From contig NW_026089533.1 of the NCBI RefSeq assembly GCF_933775445.1, positions 62,001 to 126,000 of the forward strand: DNA of 64,000 nt. Reading direction: 5' to 3'. This DNA comes from Argentina anserina. Taxonomy: Eukaryota; Streptophyta; Magnoliopsida; Rosales; Rosaceae. Both the position numbers and the translations under genes were made by a program. Under the pieces are notes generated by a model. It saw only the letters and a program-made list of their open reading frames with translations, was not told the DNA's origin and made no database searches. Of the stretch, positions 1-12,500 are shown piece by piece; within the stretch, counting starts at the first letter, position 1, and every line of letters begins with the position of its first letter.

Positions 1-60
1 TACTATTCCAATTGTGTATCTTTTCATTTCTCGTTTGAGTATCTTTCTGTAAGGCTTTCT
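1..60 (+). repeat. Partial unit at the left edge
   Basis: Starts at tactattcca, base 90 of the 149-bp unit, and runs to the unit end at base 60. The array therefore continues beyond the left edge of the window. Confidence 0.95.
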
Positions 61-208
61 GATGCGAGTTTCTATTGAATTTGAGAGTTTTGCAAGTGTG
101 GGAGTGTGTTTCTTTCAAACTGAGTATCTTTACATCGTTTGCGTATCTTTACTATTCCAATTGTGTATCTTTTCAATTCTCGTTTGAGTATCTTTCTGTA
201 AGGCTTCT
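61..208 (+). repeat. 148-bp unit (one T lost at the unit junction)
   Basis: Ends ggcttct rather than ggctttct, so is 148 bp. It also carries tttcaattctcg in place of tttcatttctcg. This pair of changes travels together in units starting 61, 589, 2105, 2633, 4108, 9015, 13855, 18324, 24401, 27964 and 29344, marking one lineage of unit. Units 18662 and 21274 are a sub-branch with gtatctattcaattc. Confidence 0.92.
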
Positions 209-2104
209 GATGCGAGTTTCTATTGTATTTGAGAGTTTTGCAAGTGTGGGAGTGTGTTTCTTTCAAACAGAGTGTCTTTACATCGTTTGCGTATCTTTAC
301 TATTCCAATTGTGTATCTTTACATCGTTTGCGTATCTTTACTATTCCAATAGTGTATCTTTTCATTTCTCGTTTGAGTATCTTTCTGTAAGGCTTTCTGA
401 TGCGAGTTTCTATTGAATTTGAGAGTTTTGCAAGTGTGGGAGTGTGTTTCTTTCAAACTGAGTATCTTTACATAGTTTGCGTATCTTTACTATTCCAATT
501 GTGTATCTTTACATCGTTTGCGTATCTTTACTATTCCAATAGTGTATCTTTTCATTTCTCGTTTGAGTATCTTTCTGTAAGGCTTTCTGATGCGAGTTTC
601 TATTGAATTTGAGAGTTTTGCAAGTGTGGGAGTGTGTTTCTTTCAAACTGAGTATCTTTACATCGTTTGCGTATCTTTACTATTCCAATTGTGTATCTTT
701 TCAATTCTCGTTTGAGTATCTTTCTGTAAGGCTTCTGATGCGAGTTTCTATTGTATTTGAGAGTTTTGCAAGTGTGGGAGTGTGTTTCTTTCAAACAGAG
801 TGTCTTTACATCGTTTGCGTATCTTTACTATTCCAATTGTGTATCTTTACATCGTTTGTATATCTTTACTATTCTAATTGTGTATCTTTACATCGTTTAC
901 GTATCTTTACTATTCCAATTGTGTATCTTTTCATTTCTCGTTTGACTATCTTTCTGTAAGGCTTCTGATGCGAGATTCTATTGTATTTGAGAGTTTTGCA
1001 AGTGTGGGAGTGTGTTTCTTTCAAACTGAGTATCTTTACATCGTTTGCGTATCTTTACTATTCCAATTGTGTATCTTTACATCGTTTGCGTATCTTTACT
1101 ATTCCAATTGTGTATCTTTTCAATTCTCGTTTGAGTATCTTTCTGTAAGGCTTCTGATGCGAGTTTCTATTGTATTTGAGAGTTTTGCAAGTGTGGGAGT
1201 GTGTTTCTTTCAAACTGAGTATCTTTACATCGTTTGCGTATCTTTACTATTCCAATTGTGTATCTTTACATCGTTTGCGTATCTTTACTATTCCAATTGT
1301 GTATCTTTTCATTTCTCGTTTGACTATCTTTCTGTAAGGCTTCTGATGCGAGATTCTATTGTATTTGAGAGTTTTGCAAGTGTGGGAGTGTGTTTCTTTC
1401 AAACTGAGTATCTTTACATCGTTTGCGTATCTATACTATTCCAATTGTGTATCTTTACATCGTTTGCGTATCTTTACTATTCCAATTGTGTATCTTTTCA
1501 TTTCTCGTTTGAGTATCTTTCTGTAAGGCTTTCTGATGCGAGTTTCTACAGAATTTGAGAATTTTGCAAGTGTGGGTGTGTGTTTCTTTCAAACTGAGTA
1601 TCTTTACATAGTTTGCGTATCTTTACTATTCCAATTGTGTATCTTTACATCGTTTGCGTATCTTTACTATTCCAATAGTGTATCTTTTCATTTCTCGTTT
1701 GAGTATCTTTCTGTAAGGCTTTCTGATGCGAGTTTCTATTGAATTTGAGAGTTTTCCAAGTGTGGGAGTGTGTTTCTTTTAAACTGAGTATCTTTACATC
1801 GTTTGCGTATCTTTACTATTCCAATTGTGTATCTTTACATCGTTTGCGTATCTTTACTATTCCAATAGTGTATCTTTTCATTTCTCGTTTGAGTATCTTT
1901 CTGTAAGGCTTTCTTATGCGAGTTTCTATTGAATTTGAGAGTTTTGCAAGTGTGGGAGTGTGTTTCTTTCAAACTGAGTATCTTTACATAGTTTGCGTAT
2001 CTTTACTATTCCAATTGTGTATCTTTACATCGTTTGCGTATCTTTACTATTCCAATAGTGTATCTTTTCATTTCTCGTTTGAGTATCTTTCTGTAAGGCT
2101 TTCT
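61..2104 (+). repeat. 2044-bp HOR, copy 1
   Basis: Eleven units of 148, 190, 190, 148, 230, 189, 189, 190, 190, 190 and 190 bp. The next copy starts 2044 bp on. Private to copy 1 is the unit at 1725, which is 190 bp and carries ttttccaagtg, and the variant ttcttatgcg at 1912. The unit pair at 61 and 589 is nearly the same, so the HOR itself contains an older internal 528-bp duplication. Confidence 0.93.
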
Positions 2105-4107
2105 GATGCGAGTTTCTATTGAATTTGAGAGTTTTGCAAGTGTGGGAGTGTGTTTCTTTCAAACTGAGTATCTTTACATCGTTTGCGTATCTTTACTATT
2201 CCAATTGTGTATCTTTTCAATTCTCGTTTGAGTATCTTTCTGTAAGGCTTCTGATGCGAGTTTCTATTGTATTTGAGAGTTTTGCAAGTGTGGGAGTGTG
2301 TTTCTTTCAAACAGAGTGTCTTTACATCGTTTGCGTATCTTTACTATTCCAATTGTGTATCTTTACATCGTTTGCGTATCTTTACTATTCCAATAGTGTA
2401 TCTTTTCATTTCTCGTTTGAGTATCTTTCTGTAAGGCTTTCTGATGCGAGTTTCTATTGAATTTGAGAGTTTTGCAAGTGTGGGAGTGTGTTTCTTTCAA
2501 ACTGAGTATCTTTACATCGTTTGCGTATCTTTACTATTCCAATTGTGTATCTTTACATCGTTTGCGTATCTTTACTATTCCAATAGTGTATCTTTTCATT
2601 TCTCGTTTGAGTATCTTTCTGTAAGGCTTTCTGATGCGAGTTTCTATTGAATTTGAGAGTTTTGCAAGTGTGGGAGTGTGTTTCTTTCAAACTGAGTATC
2701 TTTACATCGTTTGCGTATCTTTACTATTCCAATTGTGTATCTTTTCAATTCTCGTTTGAGTATCTTTCTGTAAGGCTTCTGATGCGAGTTTCTATTGTAT
2801 TTGAGAGTTTTGCAAGTGTGGGAGTGTGTTTCTTTCAAACAGAGTGTCTTTACATCGTTTGCGTATCTTTACTATTCCAATTGTGTATCTTTACATCGTT
2901 TGTATATCTTTACTATTCTAATTGTGTATCTTTACATCGTTTACGTATCTTTACTATTCCAATTGTGTATCTTTTCATTTCTCGTTTGACTATCTTTCTG
3001 TAAGGCTTCTGATGCGAGATTCTATTGTATTTGAGAGTTTTGCAAGTGTGGGAGTGTGTTTCTTTCAAACTGAGTATCTTTACATCGTTTGCGTATCTTT
3101 ACTATTCCAATTGTGTATCTTTACATCGTTTGCGTATCTTTACTATTCCAATTGTGTATCTTTTCAATTCTCGTTTGAGTATCTTTCTGTAAGGCTTCTG
3201 ATGCGAGTTTCTATTGTATTTGAGAGTTTTGCAAGTGTGGGAGTGTGTTTCTTTCAAACTGAGTATCTTTACATCGTTTGCGTATCTTTACTATTCCAAT
3301 TGTGTATCTTTACATCGTTTGCGTATCTTTACTATTCCAATTGTGTATCTTTTCATTTCTCGTTTGACTATCTTTCTGTAAGGCTTCTGATGCGAGATTC
3401 TATTGTATTTGAGAGTTTTGCAAGTGTGGGAGTGTGTTTCTTTCAAACTGAGTATCTTTACATCGTTTGCGTATCTATACTATTCCAATTGTGTATCTTT
3501 ACATCGTTTGCGTATCTTTACTATTCCAATTGTGTATCTTTTCATTTCTCGTTTGAGTATCTTTCTGTAAGGCTTTCTGATGCGAGTTTCTACAGAATTT
3601 GAGAATTTTGCAAGTGTGGGTGTGTGTTTCTTTCAAACTGAGTATCTTTACATAGTTTGCGTATCTTTACTATTCCAATTGTGTATCTTTACATCGTTTG
3701 CGTATCTTTACTATTCCAATAGTGTATCTTTTCATTTCTCGATTGAGTATCTTTCTGTAAGGCTTTCTGATGCGAGTTTCTATTGAATTTGAGAGTTTTG
3801 CAAGTGTGGGAGTGTGTTTCTTTTAAACTGAGTATCTTTACATCGTTTGCGTATCTTTACTATTCCAATAGTGTATCTTTTCATTTCTCGTTTGAGTATC
3901 TTTCTGTAAGGCTTTCTGATGCGAGTTTCTATTGAATTTGAGAGTTTTGCAAGTGTGGGAGTGTGTTTCTTTCAAACTGAGTATCTTTACATAGTTTGCG
4001 TATCTTTACTATTCCAATTGTGTATCTTTACATCGTTTGCGTATCTTTACTATTCCAATAGTGTATCTTTTCATTTCTCGTTTGAGTATCTTTCTGTAAG
4101 GCTTTCT
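2105..4107 (+). repeat. 2044-bp HOR, copy 2 (2003 bp)
   Basis: Matches copy 1 unit for unit at an offset of 2044 until the tenth unit (3769), which is 149 bp here and 190 bp in copy 1. The offset then becomes 2003. The 41-bp difference is exactly one module. A private change is ctcgattgag at about 3739. Confidence 0.93.
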
Positions 4108-4486
4108 GATGCGAGTTTCTATTGAATTTGAGAGTTTTGCAAGTGTGGGAGTGTGTTTCTTTCAAACTGAGTATCTTTACATCGTTTGCGTATCTTTACT
4201 ATTCCAATTGTGTATCTTTTCAATTCTCGTTTGAGTATCTTTCTGTAAGGCTTCTGATGCGAGTTTCTATTGTATTTGAGAGTTTTGCAAGTGTGGGAGT
4301 GTGTTTCTTTCAAACAGAGTGTCTTTACATCGTTTGCGTATCTTTACTATTCCAATTGTGTATCTTTACATCGTTTGTATATCTTTACTATTCTAATTGT
4401 GTATCTTTACATCGTTTGCGTATCTTTACTATTCCAATTATGTATCTTTTCATTTCTCGTTTGAGCATCTTTCTGTAAGGCTTTCT
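4108..4486 (+). repeat. 2044-bp HOR, truncated third copy
   Basis: Units of 148 and 231 bp that match the fourth and fifth units of the HOR (589-966 and 2633-3010), including tttgtatatc and ttctaattg. It differs at the end, where the T of the junction run is kept and caattatgtatc and gagcatc appear. After it the sequence switches to gcgagttgctattg units of a different lineage. Confidence 0.88.
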
Positions 4487-4973
4487 GATGCGAGTTGCTA
4501 TTGAATTTGAGAGTTTTGCAAGTGTGGGAGTGTGTTTCTTTCAAACTGAGTATCTTTACATAGTTTGCGTATCTTTACTATTCCAATTGTGTATCTTTAC
4601 ATCGTTTGCGTATCTTTACTATTCCAATTGTGTATCTTTTCATTTCTCGTTTGAGTATCTTTCTGTAAGGCTTCTGATGCGAGTTTCTATTGTATTTGAG
4701 AGTTTTGCAAGTGTGGGAGTGTGTTTCTTTCAAACTGTGTATCTTTACATCGTTTGCGTATCTTTACTATTCCAATTGTGTATCTTTTTATTTCTCGTTT
4801 GAGTATCTTTCCGTAAGGCTTTCTGATGCGAGTTTCTATAGAATTTGAGAGTTTTGCAAGTGTGGGAGTGTGTTTCTTTCAAACTGAGTATCTTTACATC
4901 GTTTGCGTATCTTTACTATTCCAATTGTGTATCTTTTCATTTCTCGTTTGAGTATCTTTCTGTAAGGCTTTCT

Positions 4974-5122
4974 GATGCGAGTTTCTATTGAATTTGAGAG
5001 TTTTGCAAGTGTGGGAGTGTGTTTCTTTCAAACTGAGTATCTTTACATCGTTTGCGTATCTTTACTATTCCAATTGTGTATCTTTTCATTTCTCGTTTGA
5101 GTATCTTTCTGTAAGGCTTTCT
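4974..5122 (+). repeat. Reference 149-bp basic unit
   Basis: A clean example of the basic unit. In unit coordinates: gatgcgag at 1-8, gaatttgagag at 17-27, a GT-rich block at about 36-52, ttcaaac at 54-60, then gtatct at 64, 83, 105 and 128 (spacings 19, 22 and 23), and ggctttct at 142-149. Base count is T 69, G 30, A 28, C 22. The contained caattg (an MfeI site) lies at about 98-103. The four gtatct motifs show the second half of the unit to be built of ~20-bp sub-repeats; the first half has no such motif. Confidence 0.95.
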
Positions 5123-7128
5123 GATGCGAGTTTCTATTGAATTTGAGAGTTTTGCAAGTGTGGGAGTGTGTTTCTTTCAAACTGAGTATCTTTACATCGT
5201 TTGCGTATCTATACTATTCCAATTGTGTATCTTTACATCGTTTGCGTATCTTTACTATTCCAATTGTGTATCTTTTCATTTCTCGTTTGAGTATCTTTCT
5301 GTAATGCTTTCTGATGCGAGTTTCTACAGAATTTGAGAATTTTGCAAGTGTGGGTGTGTGTTTCTTTCAAACTGAGTATCTTTACATAGTTTGCGTATCT
5401 TTACTATTCCAATTGTGTATCTTTACATCGTTTGCGTATCTTTACTATTCCAATAGTGTATCTTTTCATTTCTCGTTTGAGTATCTTTCTGTAAGGCTTT
5501 CTGATGCGAGTTTCTATTGAATTTGAGAGTTTTGCAAGTGTGGGAGTGTGTTTCTTTTAAACTGAGTATCTTTACATCGTTTGCGTATCTTTACTATTCC
5601 AATAGTGTATCTTTTCATTTCTCGTTTGAGTATCTTTCTGTAAGGCTTTCTGATGCGAGTTTCTATTGAATTTGAGAGTTTTGCAAGTGTGGGAGTGTGT
5701 TTCTTTCAAACTGAGTATCTTTACATCGTTTGCGTATCTATACTATTCCAATTGTGTATCTTTACATCGTTTGCGTATCTTTACTATTCCAATTTTGTAT
5801 CTTTTCATTTCTCGTTTGAGTATCTTTCTGTAAGGCTTTCTGATGCGAGTTTCTATTGAATTTGAGAGTTTTGCAAGTGTGGGAGTGTGTTTCTTTTAAA
5901 CTGAGTATCTTTACATCGTTTGCGTATCTTTACTATTCCAATTGTGTATCTTTACATCGTTTGCGTATCTTTACTATTCCAATTGTGTATCTTTACATCG
6001 TTTGCGTATCTTTACTATTCCAATTGTGTATCTTTTCATTTCTCATTTGAGTATCTTTCTGTAAGGCTTCTGATGCGAGTTGCTATTGAATTTGAGAGTT
6101 TTGCAAGTGTGGGAGTGTGTTTCTTTCAAACTGAGTATCTTTACATAGTTTGCGTATCTTTACTATTCCAATTGTGTATCTTTACATCGTTTGCGTATCT
6201 TTACTATTCCAATTGTGTATCTTTTCATTTCTCGTTTGAGTATCTTTCTGTAAGGCTTTCTGATGCGAGTTTCTATTGAATTTGAGAGTTTTGCAAGTGT
6301 GGGAGTGTGTTTCTTTTAAACTGAGTATCTTTACATCGTTTGCGTATCTTTACTATTCCAATTGTGTATCTTTTCATTTCTCGTTTGAGTATCTTTCTGT
6401 AAGGCTTTCTGATGCGAGTTTCTATTGAATTTGATAGTTTTGCAAGTGTGGGAGTGTGTTTCTTTCAAACTGAGTATCTTTACATCGTTTGCGTATCTTT
6501 ACTCTTCCAATTGTGTATCTTTTCATTTCTCGTTTAAGTATCTGTCTGTAAGGCTTTCTGATGCGAGTTTCTATTGAATTTGAGAGTTTTGCAAGTGTGA
6601 GAGTGTGTTTCTTTCAAACTGAGTATCTTTACATCGTTTGCGTATCTTTACTATTCCAATTGTATATCTTTACATCGTTTGCGTATCTTTACTATTCCAA
6701 TTCTGTATCTTTTCATTTCTCGTTTGAGTATCTTTCTGTAAGGCTTTCTGATGCGAGTTGCTATTGAATTTGAGAGTTTTGCAAGTGTGGGAGTGTGTTT
6801 CTTTCAAACTGAGTATCTTTACATAGTTTGCGTATCTTTACTATTCCAATTGTGTATCTTTACATCGTTTGCGTATCTTTACTATTCCAATTGTGTATCT
6901 TTTCATTTCTCGTTTGAGTATCTTTCTGTAAGGCTTTCTGATGCGAGTTTCTATTGAATTTGAGAGTTTTGCAAGTGTGGGAGTGTGTTTCTTTCAAACT
7001 GAGTATCTTTACATCGTTTGCGTATCTTTACTATTCCAATTGTGTATCTTTACATCGTTTGCGTATCTTTACTATTCCAATTGTGTATCTTTTCATTTCT
7101 CGTTTGAGTATCTTTCTGTAAGGCTTCT

Positions 7129-7319
7129 GATGCGAGTTTCTATTGTATTTGAGAGTTTTGCAAGTGTGGGAGTGTGTTTCTTTCAAACTGAGTATCTTTA
7201 CATCGTTTGCGTATCTTTACTATTCCAATTGTGTATCTTTACATCGTTTGCGTATCTTTACTATTCCAATAGTGTATCTTTTCATTTCTCGTTTGAGTAT
7301 CTTTTCTGTAAGGCTTTCT
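7129..7319 (+). repeat. 191-bp unit (one T gained before ctgtaagg)
   Basis: A 190-bp unit with gtatcttttctgtaagg instead of gtatctttctgtaagg. The same one-base insertion is in units starting 8675, 11887, 13515, 15747 and 17984 and is absent from the right domain, so the six copies probably share one origin. The units also share the caatagtg variant that destroys a caattg site. Confidence 0.92.
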
Positions 7320-7997
7320 GATGCGAGTTTTTATTGAATTTGAGAGTTTTGCAAGTGTGGGAGTGTGTTTCTTTTAAACTGAGTATCTTTACATCGTTTG
7401 CGTATCTTTACTATTCCAATTGTGTATCTTTTCATTTCTCGTTTGAGTATCTTTCTGTAAGGCTTTCTGATGCGAGTTTCTATTGAATTTGAGAGTTTTG
7501 CAAGTGTGGGAGTGTGTTTCTTTCAAACTGAGTATCTTTACATCGTTTGCGTATCTTTACTATTCCAATTGTGTATCTTTTCATTTCTCGTTTGAGTATC
7601 TGTCTGTAAGGCTTTCTGATGCGAGTTTCTATTGAATTTGAGAGTTTTGCAAGTGTGAGAGTGTGTTTCTTTCAAACTGAGTATCTTTACATCATTTGCG
7701 TATCTTTACTATTCCAATTGTATATCTTTACATCGTTTGCGTATCTTTACTATTCCAATTGTGTATCTTTTCATTTCTCGTTTGAGTATCTTTCTGTAAG
7801 GCTTTCTGATGCGAGTTGCTATTGAATTTGAGAGTTTTGCAAGTGTGGGAGTGTGTTTCTTTCAAACTGAGTATCTTTACATAGTTTGCGTATCTTTACT
7901 ATTCCAATTGTGTATCTTTACATCGTTTGCGTATCTTTACTATTCCAATTGTGTATCTTTTCATTTCTCGTTTGAGTATCTTTCTGTAAGGCTTTCT

Positions 7998-8187
7998 GAT
8001 GCGAGTTTCTATTGAATTTGAGAGTTTTGCAAGTGTGGGAGTGTGTTTCTTTCAAACTGAGTATCTTTACATCGTTTGCGTATCTTTACTATTCCAATTG
8101 TGTATCTTTACATCGTTTGCGTATCTTTACTATTCCAATTGTGTATCTTTTCATTTCTCGTTTGAGTATCTTTCTGTAAGGCTTTCT
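7998..8187 (+). repeat. Reference 190-bp unit (149 + one 41-bp module)
   Basis: Identical in plan to the 149-bp unit but with the 41-bp segment spanning two gtatcttt sub-repeats present twice in tandem. It therefore has six gtatct motifs, two caattg sites and six CpGs. 149 + 41 = 190 exactly. This is, with the 149-bp unit, one of the two commonest units in the window. Confidence 0.95.
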
Positions 8188-9547
8188 GATGCGAGTTTCT
8201 ATTGAATTTGAGAGTTTTGCAAGTGTGGGAGTGTGTTTCTTTCAAACTGAGTATCTTTACATCGTTTGCGTATCTTTACTATTCCAATTATGTATCTTTT
8301 CATTTCTCGTTTGAGCATCTTTCTGTAAGGCTTTCTGATGCGAGTTGCTATTGAATTTGAGAGTTTTGCAAGTGTGGGAGTGTGTTTCTTTCAAACTGAG
8401 TATCTTTACATAGTTTGCGTATCTTTACTATTCCAATTGTGTATCTTTACATCGTTCGCGTATCTTTACTATTCCAATTGTGTATCTTTTCATTTCTCGT
8501 TTGAGTATCTTTCTGTAAGGCTTCTGATGCGAGTTTCTATTGTATTTGAGAGTTTTGCAAGTGTGGGAGTGTGTTTCTTTCAAACTGTGTATCTTTACAT
8601 CGTTTGCGTATCTTTACTATTCCAATTGTGTATCTTTTTATTTCTCGTTTGAGTATCTTTCTATAAGGCTTTCTAATGCGAGTTTCTATAGAATTTGAGA
8701 GTTTTGCAAGTGTGGGAGTGTGTTTCTTTCAAACTGAGTATCTTTACATAGTTTGCGTATCTTTACTATTCCAATTGTGTATCTTTACATCGTTTGCGTA
8801 TCTTTACTATTCCAATAGTGTATCTTTTCATTTCTCGTTTGAGTATCTTTTCTGTAAGGCTTTCTGATGCGAGTTTCTATTGAATTTGAGAGTTTTGCAA
8901 GTGTGGGAGTGTGTTTCTTTCAAACTGAGTATCTTTACATCGTTTACGTATCTTTACTATTCCAATTGTGTATCTTTTCATTTCTCGTTTGAGTATCTTT
9001 CTGTAAGGCTTTCTGATGCGAGTTTCTATTGAATTTGAGAGTTTTGCAAGTGTGGGAGTGTGTTTCTTTCAAACTGAGTATCTTTACATCGTTTGCGTAT
9101 CTTTACTATTCCAATTGTGTATCTTTTCAATTCTCGTTTGAGTATCTTTCTGTAAGGCTTCTGATGCGAGTTTCTATTGTATTTGAGAGTTTTGCAAGTG
9201 TGGGAGTGTGTTTCTTTCAAACTGAGTATCTTTACATCGTTTGCGTATCTTTACTATTCCAATTGTATATCTTTACATCGTTTGCGTATCTTTACTATTC
9301 CAATTGTGTATCTTTACATCGTTTGCGTATCTTTACTATTCCAATTGAGTATCTTTTCATTTCTCGTTTGAGTATCTTTCTGTAAGGCTTCTGATGCGAG
9401 TTTCTATTGTATTTGAGAGTTTTGCAAGTGTGGGAGTGTGTTTCTTTCAAACTGAGTATCTTTACATCGTTTGCGTATCTTTACTATTCCAATTGTGTAT
9501 ATTTACATCGTTTGCGTATCTTTACTATTCCAATTGTGTATCTTTTT

Positions 9548-12500
9548 ATTTCTCGTTTGAGTATCTTTCCGTAAGGCTTTCTGATGCGAGTTTCTATAGA
9601 ATTTGAGAGTTTTGCAAGTGTGGGAGTGTGTTTCTTTCAAACTGAGTATCTTTACATCGTTTGCGTATCTTTACTATTCCAATTGTGTATCTTTTCATTT
9701 CTCGTTTGAGTATCTTTCTGTAAGGCTTTCTGATGCGAGTTTCTATTGAATTTGAGAGTTTTGCAAGTGTGGGAGTGTGTTTCTTTCAAACTGAGTATCT
9801 TTACATCGTTTGCGTATCTTTACTATTCCAATTGTGTATCTTTTCATTTCTCGTTTGAGTATCTTTCTGTAAGGCTTTCTGATGCGAGTTTCTATTGAAT
9901 TTGAGAGTTTTGCAAGTGTGGGAGTGTGTTTCTTTCAAACTGAGTATCTTTACATCGTTTGCGTATCTATACTATTCCAATTGTGTATCTTTACATCGTT
10001 TGCGTATCTTTACTATTCCAATTGTGTATCTTTTCATTTCTCGTTTGAGTATCTTTCTGTAAGGCTTTCTGATGCGAGTTTCTACAGAATTTGAGAATTT
10101 TGCAAGTGTGGGTGTGTGTTTCTTTCAAACTGAGTATCTTTACATAGTTTGCGTATCTTTACTATTCCAATTGTGTATCTTTACATCGTTTGCGTATCTT
10201 TACTATTCCAATAGTGTATCTTTTCATTTCTCGTTTGAGTATCTTTCTGTAAGGCTTTCTGATGCGAGTTTCTATTGAATTTGAGAGTTTTGCAAGTGTG
10301 GGAGTGTGTTTCTTTTAAACTGAGTATCTTTACATCGTTTGCGTATCTTTACTATTCCAATAGTGTATCTTTTCATTTCTCGTTTGAGTATCTTTCTGTA
10401 AGGCTTTCTGATGCGAGTTTCTATTGAATTTGAGAGTTTTGCAAGTGTGGGAGTGTGTTTCTTTCAAACTGAGTATCTTTACATCGTTTGCGTATCTATA
10501 CTATTCCAATTGTGTATCTTTACATCGTTTGCGTATCTTTACTATTCCAATTTTGTATCTTTTCATTTCTCGTTTGAGTATCTTTCTGTAAGGCTTTCTG
10601 ATGCGAGTTTCTATTGAATTTGAGAGTTTTGCAAGTGTGGGAGTGTGTTTCTTTTAAACTGAGTATCTTTACATCGTTTGCGTATCTTTACTATTCCAAT
10701 TGTGTATCTTTACATCGTTTGCGTATCTTTACTATTCCAATTGTGTATCTTTACATCGTTTGCGTATCTTTACTATTCCAATTGTGTATCTTTTCATTTC
10801 TCGTTTGAGTATCTTTCTGTAAGGCTTCTGATGCGAGTTGCTATTGAATTTGAGAGTTTTGCAAGTGTGGGAGTGTGTTTCTTTCAAACTGAGTATCTTT
10901 ACATAGTTTGCGTATCTTTACTATTCCAATTGTGTATCTTTACATCGTTTGCGTATCTTTACTATTCCAATTGTGTATCTTTTCATTTCTCGTTTGAGTA
11001 TCTTTCTGTAAGGCTTTCTGATGCGAGTTTCTATTGAATTTGAGAGTTTTGCAAGTGTGGGAGTGTGTTTCTTTTAAACTGAGTATCTTTACATCGTTTG
11101 CGTATCTTTACTATTCCAATTGTGTATCTTTTCATTTCTCGTTTGAGTATCTTTCTGTAAGGCTTTCTGATGCGAGTTTCTATTGAATTTGATAGTTTTG
11201 CAAGTGTGGGAGTGTGTTTCTTTCAAACTGAGTATCTTTACATCGTTTGCGTATCTTTACTCTTCCAATTGTGTATCTTTTCATTTCTCGTTTAAGTATC
11301 TGTCTGTAAGGCTTTCTGATGCGAGTTTCTATTGAATTTGAGAGTTTTGCAAGTGTGAGAGTGTGTTTCTTTCAAACTGAGTATCTTTACATCGTTTGCG
11401 TATCTTTACTATTCCAATTGTATATCTTTACATCGTTTGCGTATCTTTACTATTCCAATTGTGTATCTTTTCATTTCTCGTTTGAGTATCTTTCTGTAAG
11501 GCTTTCTGATGCGAGTTGCTATTGAATTTGAGAGTTTTGCAAGTGTGGGAGTGTGTTTCTTTCAAACTGAGTATCTTTACATAGTTTGCGTATCTTTACT
11601 ATTCCAATTGTGTATCTTTACATCGTTTGCGTATCTTTACTATTCCAATTGTGTATCTTTTCATTTCTCGTTTGAGTATCTTTCTGTAAGGCTTTCTGAT
11701 GCGAGTTTCTATTGAATTTGAGAGTTTTGCAAGTGTGGGAGTGTGTTTCTTTCAAACTGAGTATCTTTACATCGTTTGCGTATCTTTACTATTCCAATTG
11801 TGTATCTTTACATCGTTTGCGTATCTTTACTATTCCAATTGTGTATCTTTTCATTTCTCGTTTGAGTATCTTTCTGTAAGGCTTCTGATGCGAGTTTCTA
11901 TTGTATTTGAGAGTTTTGCAAGTGTGGGAGTGTGTTTCTTTCAAACTGAGTATCTTTACATCGTTTGCGTATCTTTACTATTCCAATTGTGTATCTTTAC
12001 ATCGTTTGCGTATCTTTACTATTCCAATAGTGTATCTTTTCATTTCTCGTTTGAGTATCTTTTCTGTAAGGCTTTCTGATGCGAGTTTTTATTGAATTTG
12101 AGAGTTTTGCAAGTGTGGGAGTGTGTTTCTTTTAAACTGAGTATCTTTACATCGTTTGCGTATCTTTACTATTCCAATTGTGTATCTTTTCATTTCTCGT
12201 TTGAGTATCTTTCTGTAAGGCTTTCTGATGCGAGTTTCTATTGAATTTGATAGTTTTGCAAGTGTGGGAGTGTGTTTCTTTCAAACTGAGTATCTTTACA
12301 TCGTTTGCGTATCTTTACTATTCCAATTGTGTATCTTTTCATTTCTCGTTTGAGTATCTGTCTGTAAGGCTTTCTGATGCGAGTTTCTATTGAATTTGAG
12401 AGTTTTGCAAGTGTGAGAGTGTGTTTCTTTCAAACTGAGTATCTTTACATCATTTGCGTATCTTTACTATTCCAATTGTATATCTTTACATCGTTTGCGT

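Larger units (their letters stand above)
6560..8187 (+). repeat. Nested 1058-bp repeat inside the 4.8-kb HOR
   Basis: Units 6560, 6750, 6940 recur as 7618, 7808, 7998 at an offset of 1058 (190+190+189+191+149+149). Both starts carry gtgtgagagtg and a gtatatc module, followed by a gcgagttgctattg unit. The repeat is inherited by copy 2 at 11318 and 12376, so it predates the 4.8-kb duplication. Confidence 0.88.
4790..9530 (+). repeat. ~4.8-kb segmental HOR, copy 1
   Basis: Unit starts: 4825, 4974, 5123, 5313, 5503, 5652, 5842, 6072, 6262, 6411, 6560, 6750, 6940, 7129, 7320, 7469, 7618, 7808, 7998, 8188, 8337, 8526, 8675, 8866, 9015, 9163, 9393. The left edge is marked by the rare ccgtaagg at 4811, repeated at 9569. 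Copy 2 lies 4758 bp on up to 8188 and 4840 bp on after it. Boundaries are approximate because unit similarity blurs them. Confidence 0.9.

Noticed and set aside
878..3602. 226-codon frames at 878-1558 and 2922-3602 as a possible repeat-containing membrane protein
   Set aside because: Length follows from 189-bp units that preserve frame; the second is a HOR copy of the first; hydrophobicity follows from 46% T. No signal of coding selection.
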